NCBI RefSeq assembly: GCF_024323335.1
Contig: NC_066583.1
Location: forward strand, 15,590,665 to 15,654,664
Origin: Lathyrus oleraceus
Taxonomy: Eukaryota; Streptophyta; Magnoliopsida; Fabales; Fabaceae
Reading direction: 5' to 3'
DNA: 64,000 nucleotides
Position numbers and translations under genes: made by a program. The notes below the pieces were generated by a model. The model ran no database searches, was not told the DNA's origin, and saw nothing but the letters and a program-made list of their open reading frames with translations. Each line of letters starts with the position of its first letter. Positions within the stretch are counted from its first letter, which is position 1. Positions 59,891-64,000 of the stretch are shown in pieces.

Positions 59891-60300
59891 GCACTTAGGA
59901 TATTTGCTTGTTGCTTTTCCTTCTGATGTTTTTTTCCTTCTTGCTTTCCAATCTATGCTTTATGTGCCGCCTATCTGTACCTGTTTTTTGTCTGATATGA
60001 ATATTCGTTCTTACCAAAAAAAATTCTAAGTCTTTTTTATTCTGACAAAAAGGGGGAACTATAACAGCTCTAATGAAAACATAACTAAAACCTCTCAAGG
60101 CACTGCAAACATTAATAAATATTAATAACTTATGACAACTAAAGTTATGTAGGTAAATATTTAAGGCACAAAACCAAGGAAGATTCGGTAAGAACTTCTG
60201 TTAAATCTAATAATCTAACTTTGGGGGAGTCCCCCTCCCTTACCTATTCTGAGATATTTCGTATTATTTCATCTCTACTCTGACTTGTTTTGTCATCATC
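59891..60300 (+). other. 3' UTR of the Sirevirus
   Basis: Non-coding, AT-rich, with a TTTGGGGGAGTCCCCC dyad near 60220. No gene is seen. Confidence 0.6.
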
Positions 60301-60314
60301 AAAAAGGGGGAGAT
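60301..60314 (+). promoter_or_regulatory. Polypurine tract of the Sirevirus
   Basis: AAAAAGGGGGAGAT directly before the LTR start TGTAAGAAC. Confidence 0.8.
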
Positions 60315-60851
60315 TGTAAGAACAAAGTTGGTTCTACAATGTATCTCTAAGATTTTGATGATAACAAAGGATGAAACAAAAATGGTACCCTAATGAAATT
60401 TTTCTAAGTGTGCAGGATTCTGACCAAACAATCAGATAGATAAAATCATCAGATACAAAACCCATCGTTAGATGCTACTTAGAGGATACCTGACCAGAAG
60501 GTTCTGACTCTAACACAAGCGATAGCAAAACGAAAGAAGTCAGATACTCAAAAAAAAGAATGAATCCAGACTCTGAAGGCGCACAATCTGAAGAAGTCAA
60601 GATTAAAGAGAAACTCTGATAAAGATAGATATAAGTACCCTCTGAAGATGAACAATGCTAAAACAAGACTCTGACTACCGGATTCGCTAACTCAGGAAAA
60701 TGTAACTTTGAAGAAATTCGCTTATAGAAAGAAACTATTTATAGAAGGAAGTTATGACTCGACCAACATTGTTTTGGAAAGAACAAAGAGAGTAATGACC
60801 TTAATCACTCTTCAATGACCCAGATTCTGTCATTAACTCAACCAACGGTCT
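60315..60851 (+). repeat. 3' LTR of the Sirevirus, truncated
   Basis: Starts TGTAAGAACAAAG after the PPT and is cut after 537 bp by the Athila-like element. The 5 bp before that element are GGTCT, its expected target duplication. No gene inside. Confidence 0.7.
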
Positions 60852-61083
60852 TGATAACATGAAATTATATCATATTTTTGGACTCAATTTAATTAAATTA
60901 TATTATTATTTATTTCAATTTATTTCATTTTATTAGATATTACGCGGTATTTTCTTTCTATTTATCTCAGGTGGTTTATTTGAAGTACAAGTAAAAAAGG
61001 AAGAAAAGGAGGTGCAAAAAGGAATGAAAAGAAGCAAATATCAAAAGCCAAAGCCCAACCCAAAAAGCACAGGCGCTGCACCT

Positions 61084-61168
61084 GTGACGAGCGTCACAAA
61101 GGCTGTGACGAGCGTCACGCTTTACACACTTGTGTGACGAGCGTCACACATGGTGTGACGGACGTCAC
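61084..61168 (+). promoter_or_regulatory. Four TGACG-CGTCA palindromes upstream of the TATA box
   Basis: GTGACGAGCGTCAC occurs at 61084-61097, 61105-61118 and 61134-61147, and GTGACGGACGTCAC at 61155-61168. TGACG is the core bound by plant TGA-type bZIP factors. The array ends about 195 bp before the TATA box, so an enhancer role is plausible but not shown. Confidence 0.7.
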
Positions 61169-61361
61169 ACCCCACTCCTATATTTTTGGCTTTGGCGCAT
61201 CCACGAAGTACGCTTTGAAGCAGTAAGCCAAACGTGCCAAATTTTGCTCCAACAAACTTTTTCCACGAATTCCTCAACCAAGATCAAGTCTCCCTTGATT
61301 TTCTCAACCACCAAAACCAAGTCTCCCTTGATTTTCTCAACCACCAAGACCAAATGGACAC

Positions 61362-61370
61362 TATATAAAG
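61362..61370 (+). promoter_or_regulatory. TATA box of the Athila-like LTR
   Basis: CTATATAAA followed by GGACCC; a good plant TATA consensus. Confidence 0.7.
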
Positions 61371-62732
61371 GACCCAAATGGGAAAAATTGGGGACGGCCT
61401 ACTTTTACATTTTTTTTACGCTCTGCCGTTTAGTTTTCAGCTTTCTAGCTTTTAGCATTTTTTTCTTTTTCATCAACCTTGTTTCTGTTGCCATTATTTT
61501 TACAGCATTATATTTTTTTCAGCATTCCATATTTTTCTTCAGCAATTTATTTCCTTTGTTAGTTTAATTTTTTAGGCATTCAATTAATTTTCTCACAATA
61601 GTTTCTACACCGGAAACTATTGTGTAACTTTAACTAGATCTAACCTTACGTTACATCATAGTATTTTATTCCTTCGCCTTTATTTTACTGTCTGATCGAA
61701 GATTGTGAAGAACAAATCCAACCGGTCTGTGGTGGAGTGTTCAAGCATCGAAGTTAGAGAACAATCAAGATTTCTATTAATTTTACAGGTTCTTTAATTT
61801 ATTGTTTTAATTTATATATGCTCTGCACTGCTGTTTATCTATATTGTTTGCCTGATATGGCTTTAATTAAGCGTAATAATTGTTTAGATCTGTTTAGCAT
61901 GTCTGGCTAATTTATTTAGGTATCGGTATGTAAAGTAAGCGGAATGAAGAAATCGAAACTAAGTTGGTTAAATTACGTTTAAAAATAAAGTCACTCTTTT
62001 TATGTTCTCAATTTACAGGTTTAATAACAAAGTTTTTGTACGAGAGTGAAAGACATAAAGAAGTTAAATTCAATAGAACGAGAGTTTGAGTTTTTAACTG
62101 GACATAGTAAATTGAGCATTAATTCTAAATCAGGGCGAAAGCAATTTTTAGAGTTAATTAAATTCTAATCTTTTTCAAAAAGTATTTTTAAAAGTTAAAT
62201 GTGAGGACGAGAGTTAAGCATTTGAATTTAATTGTATAATCTAAGTCAACAGAGCGAGAGTTTGAGACGAGGGTGTTTAAACGATTAGTGTTTTCTTAAA
62301 AAGAGTTTCTATAGATTCTGTTGTTTTCAAAAGGTGATTTTGGACTTAACCAATAAGTGACAACTGCGTTAATATAAAGTCATAGTCTATTCAACAGAGC
62401 GAGAGTTTGAGAAAAGACTTTTAATCAATAGTATTTACTGAAAAGATTTATTTTAAAAAACCAAGAAACCAACGAAGATTTGATTCCCTAATTACGACGA
62501 ACTACATACCGATATCCGTTTAATTGATATTTAATTTAGATCTAGTTTTAGTTTTAACTTTTCCCCCAAACAATCAAAGTATCATCTGCCTTAGCTTTAC
62601 GAAGTAACCTTAGAAAACGGTATATCGATTCATAAGTCCCTGTGGGATCGATATCTTTTAAAACTACGCGATAGAACTGTGCACTTGCAGTTTGTACCCC
62701 AAATTCGACTCATAAAGTCGCGATCAAGTTTT

Positions 62733-62750
62733 TGGCGCCGTTGCCGGGGA
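62733..62750 (+). promoter_or_regulatory. Primer binding site of the Athila-like element (tRNA-Asp type)
   Basis: TGGCGCCGTTGCCGGGGA, six bases after the inferred LTR end. It is the site typical of Athila and different from that of the Ogre elements. Confidence 0.9.
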
Positions 62751-62825
62751 CTTTATTTAGTCGATATCGTAACTCTTCTGTTACGCTGTAGAGACTAAGG
62801 CAATTTTTTTTTTCTCTTTATTACT

Positions 62826-63725
62826 ATGTATCACCCAAACTTTCTCTACGATTATCACTCCCAGTATTTTGAGGAATCGCAAGATTCCTATAAATCCAAC
62901 CTGGAAATATTAATGGAGGATTTCATTGAGACGCAAACTCACTCAAGGATAGAATCTATGATGGAACGCTTTGTGGCTACACAAACTCTTCAGAATGAAG
63001 AATTTAGAAAACAAAGTCTCTATACCAATGAAACCCTTACACAACTGAACATTGTGGTCGAGTCCCTCGTCACTCACAACGAGGCATTGGAGACTCAAAT
63101 CTCCCTACTTGCGCAGACACCTCTAGGACCTCTCCATGAGAAACATGCGGATATGGTAACAACCACCAGTGAAAGATTTACCGAAAATCCTAAGGATAGT
63201 GATAATGAGGAGGGTTCAGGTGAGAAAAAAGTAGAGATTGAGAAAGTTCCACAAACACCACCCGAAAGGGAGGTTGTCAAAAAGGTAGAGAAGGAAGAGA
63301 TATGTGTTGTCCCTCCTCCCTATAAATCACCAATTCCTTTCCCGCGAAGGTCTGTGGAAGTTAAGGTAGACCCCAAATCCGAAAGAAATAAGGAGCTATC
63401 AGAAAATATCCACACCAATGCACCTTTATCTGTCACCCTGAACAAGAAGAGGGAATTTGAAGCCCATGAAATTAGGGAGCTAATTAGTATAAAAAGGGGC
63501 AAACCAGACTTTGAGGTGGTGTTTTCAAAAATTGAACCTAAACCTGAAAAGCTAGCTCCCATAATAGAGCCAGAACCACCACCACAAGTTCAGGAGGATA
63601 AACTACCTCGCAGAAGAAAAAGAAGAAAAAGTGATGGATATGAGAGATGGATTGATAAGTGGCCATGGAAATCAAGGATAATTAAAAGTTTGACTGAGGA
63701 TTCATCCTCGAAAGAACCACCATGA
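62826..63725 (+). CDS. Gag-like protein of the Athila-like element, shortened (299 aa)
   Basis: An intact frame starts at the first ATG after the PBS (75 bp downstream). The N-terminal half is acidic and helical (residues 1-100, for example ESMMERFVATQTLQNEEFRKQ), followed by a Glu/Pro-rich region. The motif PPPYKSPIPFPRR near residue 170 recalls the proline-rich segment before the protease in Athila and related gypsy polyproteins. The C-terminus is strongly basic (PRRRKRRKSDGYERW). No zinc knuckle and no D-T-G protease are present. At about 300 residues it is much shorter than a usual Athila gag. It probably binds RNA in a non-autonomous element, but this is inference. Confidence 0.65.
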   Translation: MYHPNFLYDYHSQYFEESQDSYKSNLEILMEDFIETQTHSRIESMMERFVATQTLQNEEFRKQSLYTNETLTQLNIVVESLVTHNEALETQISLLAQTPLGPLHEKHADMVTTTSERFTENPKDSDNEEGSGEKKVEIEKVPQTPPEREVVKKVEKEEICVVPPPYKSPIPFPRRSVEVKVDPKSERNKELSENIHTNAPLSVTLNKKREFEAHEIRELISIKRGKPDFEVVFSKIEPKPEKLAPIIEPEPPPQVQEDKLPRRRKRRKSDGYERWIDKWPWKSRIIKSLTEDSSSKEPP

Positions 63726-63918
63726 GTACTTACACTCCTAAGTTGCCGCGCTATCAACGTAAAACATAGCGAATATTTCCAGTTCTATTAATGTCAATTT
63801 TTCTCTCTATCCATTTTTTTTCTTCCCTTTCATAAAGTCAATCCGTATTTTTCTTTAATAACCATTACTGACTTAATGCCAGTATCTACTTGAATTCACC
63901 GAGCTACTGACTTTCATC
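63726..63918 (+). other. Gap between two ORFs of the Athila-like element
   Basis: About 190 bp, pyrimidine-rich, without coding signal. Confidence 0.5.
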
Positions 63919-64000
63919 ATGCAACCAGTAGATACCATTTTCAGAGGCAGTGTTCAGAGAAGGCGGTATGATTATCTAGCCCAGAAGGATATGGCACTGA
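63919..64000 (+). CDS. Start of a second ORF in the Athila-like element, cut by window end
   Basis: An ATG at 63919 opens a frame that stays open to the window edge (27 codons: MQPVDTIFRG... ending QKDMAL). The short stretch RRRYDYLAQKDM resembles the opening of ATHILA ORF-1 type proteins, which are plant retroelement proteins of unknown function. With so little sequence the call is weak. Confidence 0.4.
   Translation, partial: MQPVDTIFRGSVQRRRYDYLAQKDMAL

Larger units (their letters stand above)
59528..60851 (+). mobile_element. 3' end of a copia element of Sirevirus type
   Basis: It contains the end of a coiled-coil coding region, a 3' UTR, the polypurine tract AAAAAGGGGGAGAT and the first 537 bp of a 3' LTR starting TGTAAGAAC. 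The sequence around the PPT (CATCATCAAAAAGGGGGAG) is typical of Sirevirus/Maximus copia elements. Cut on the left by Ogre-E and on the right by the Athila-like element. Confidence 0.75.
60852..62726 (+). repeat. 5' LTR of the Athila-like element, about 1875 bp
   Basis: Starts TGATAACATG and ends GCGATCA; the ends are inferred from TG...CA and the PBS distance because the 3' LTR is outside the window. It contains four TGACG/CGTCA palindromes (61084-61168), a 32-bp direct repeat (AAGTCTCCCTTGATTTTCTC twice, about 61278-61350) and a TATA box at 61362-61370. Several later copies of a GAGCGAGAGTTTGAG-like motif occur between 62085 and 62415. Confidence 0.78.
60852..64000 (+). mobile_element. Athila-like Ty3/gypsy element, 5' part, runs off window
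   Basis: An LTR (60852-62726) is followed six bases later by the PBS TGGCGCCGTTGCCGGGGA, the tRNA-Asp type site known for Athila. A gag-like ORF and the start of a second ORF follow. The first ORF is short for an Athila gag and ends in a stop with a non-coding gap behind it, which suggests a non-autonomous or rearranged element. Confidence 0.82.

Overview
The window is intergenic plant DNA made entirely of nested LTR retrotransposons. I found no host protein-coding gene, rRNA, tRNA or CRISPR array. Most of it belongs to the Ogre lineage of Ty3/gypsy (Tat clade). The evidence for Ogre is long LTRs, an extra ORF1 before gag, a primer binding site matching the 3' end of tRNA-Arg, an intron between protease and reverse transcriptase, and a long repeat-rich 3' UTR. 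Elements of this type and abundance suggest a legume of tribe Fabeae (Pisum, Vicia, Lathyrus or Lens). That is an inference from element type, since no host gene is present to confirm it.

Layout. 1-43176 (minus strand) is a tandem Ogre array. Ogre-A is at 1-9447, with its 3' end off the left edge. One LTR lies at 9448-14259, Ogre-B internal sequence at 14260-38298, and another LTR at 38299-43176. The middle LTR is at once the 5' LTR of A (PBS on its left) and the 3' LTR of B (PPT on its right). Ogre-B is split by a complete plus-strand Ogre-like element, Ogre-C (18452-30102), flanked by the 5-bp duplication CCATT. The array sits inside the reverse transcriptase region of Ogre-D (minus, 43177-52894: RT start, intron, protease, gag, ORF1, 5' LTR). 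Ogre-D interrupts LTR fragment F (52895-54483). F interrupts the leader of Ogre-E (54484-59527), and E interrupts the 3' end of a copia element of Sirevirus type (59528-60851). An Athila-like element (60852-64000, plus) is inserted in the LTR of that Sirevirus and runs off the right edge. The longest nesting chain is Sirevirus > E > F > D > A/B array > C.

How the genes work together. Each Ogre encodes ORF1 (unknown function), gag, an aspartic protease, and RT-RNase H-integrase. In A, B, C and D, removal of a 261-278 bp intron would join protease to RT in frame with the same codon phase. No complete autonomous copy is visible. A, B and D carry stops or frameshifts, most stops being explicable by C-to-T change. 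C has lost ORF1, the RT core and the integrase core.

The most interesting signals are non-coding. The Ogre 3' UTRs consist largely of short stem-loops whose loops stay constant while their stems change in a compensatory way. A tandem hairpin pair just after the integrase stop is shared by two diverged families. Every Ogre LTR carries a second PBS-like motif (TGGCGACTC) 71-77 bp from the true PBS. The 3' UTRs also hold repeated near-copies of the primer tRNA 3' end. The 5' leaders contain conserved long inverted repeats.
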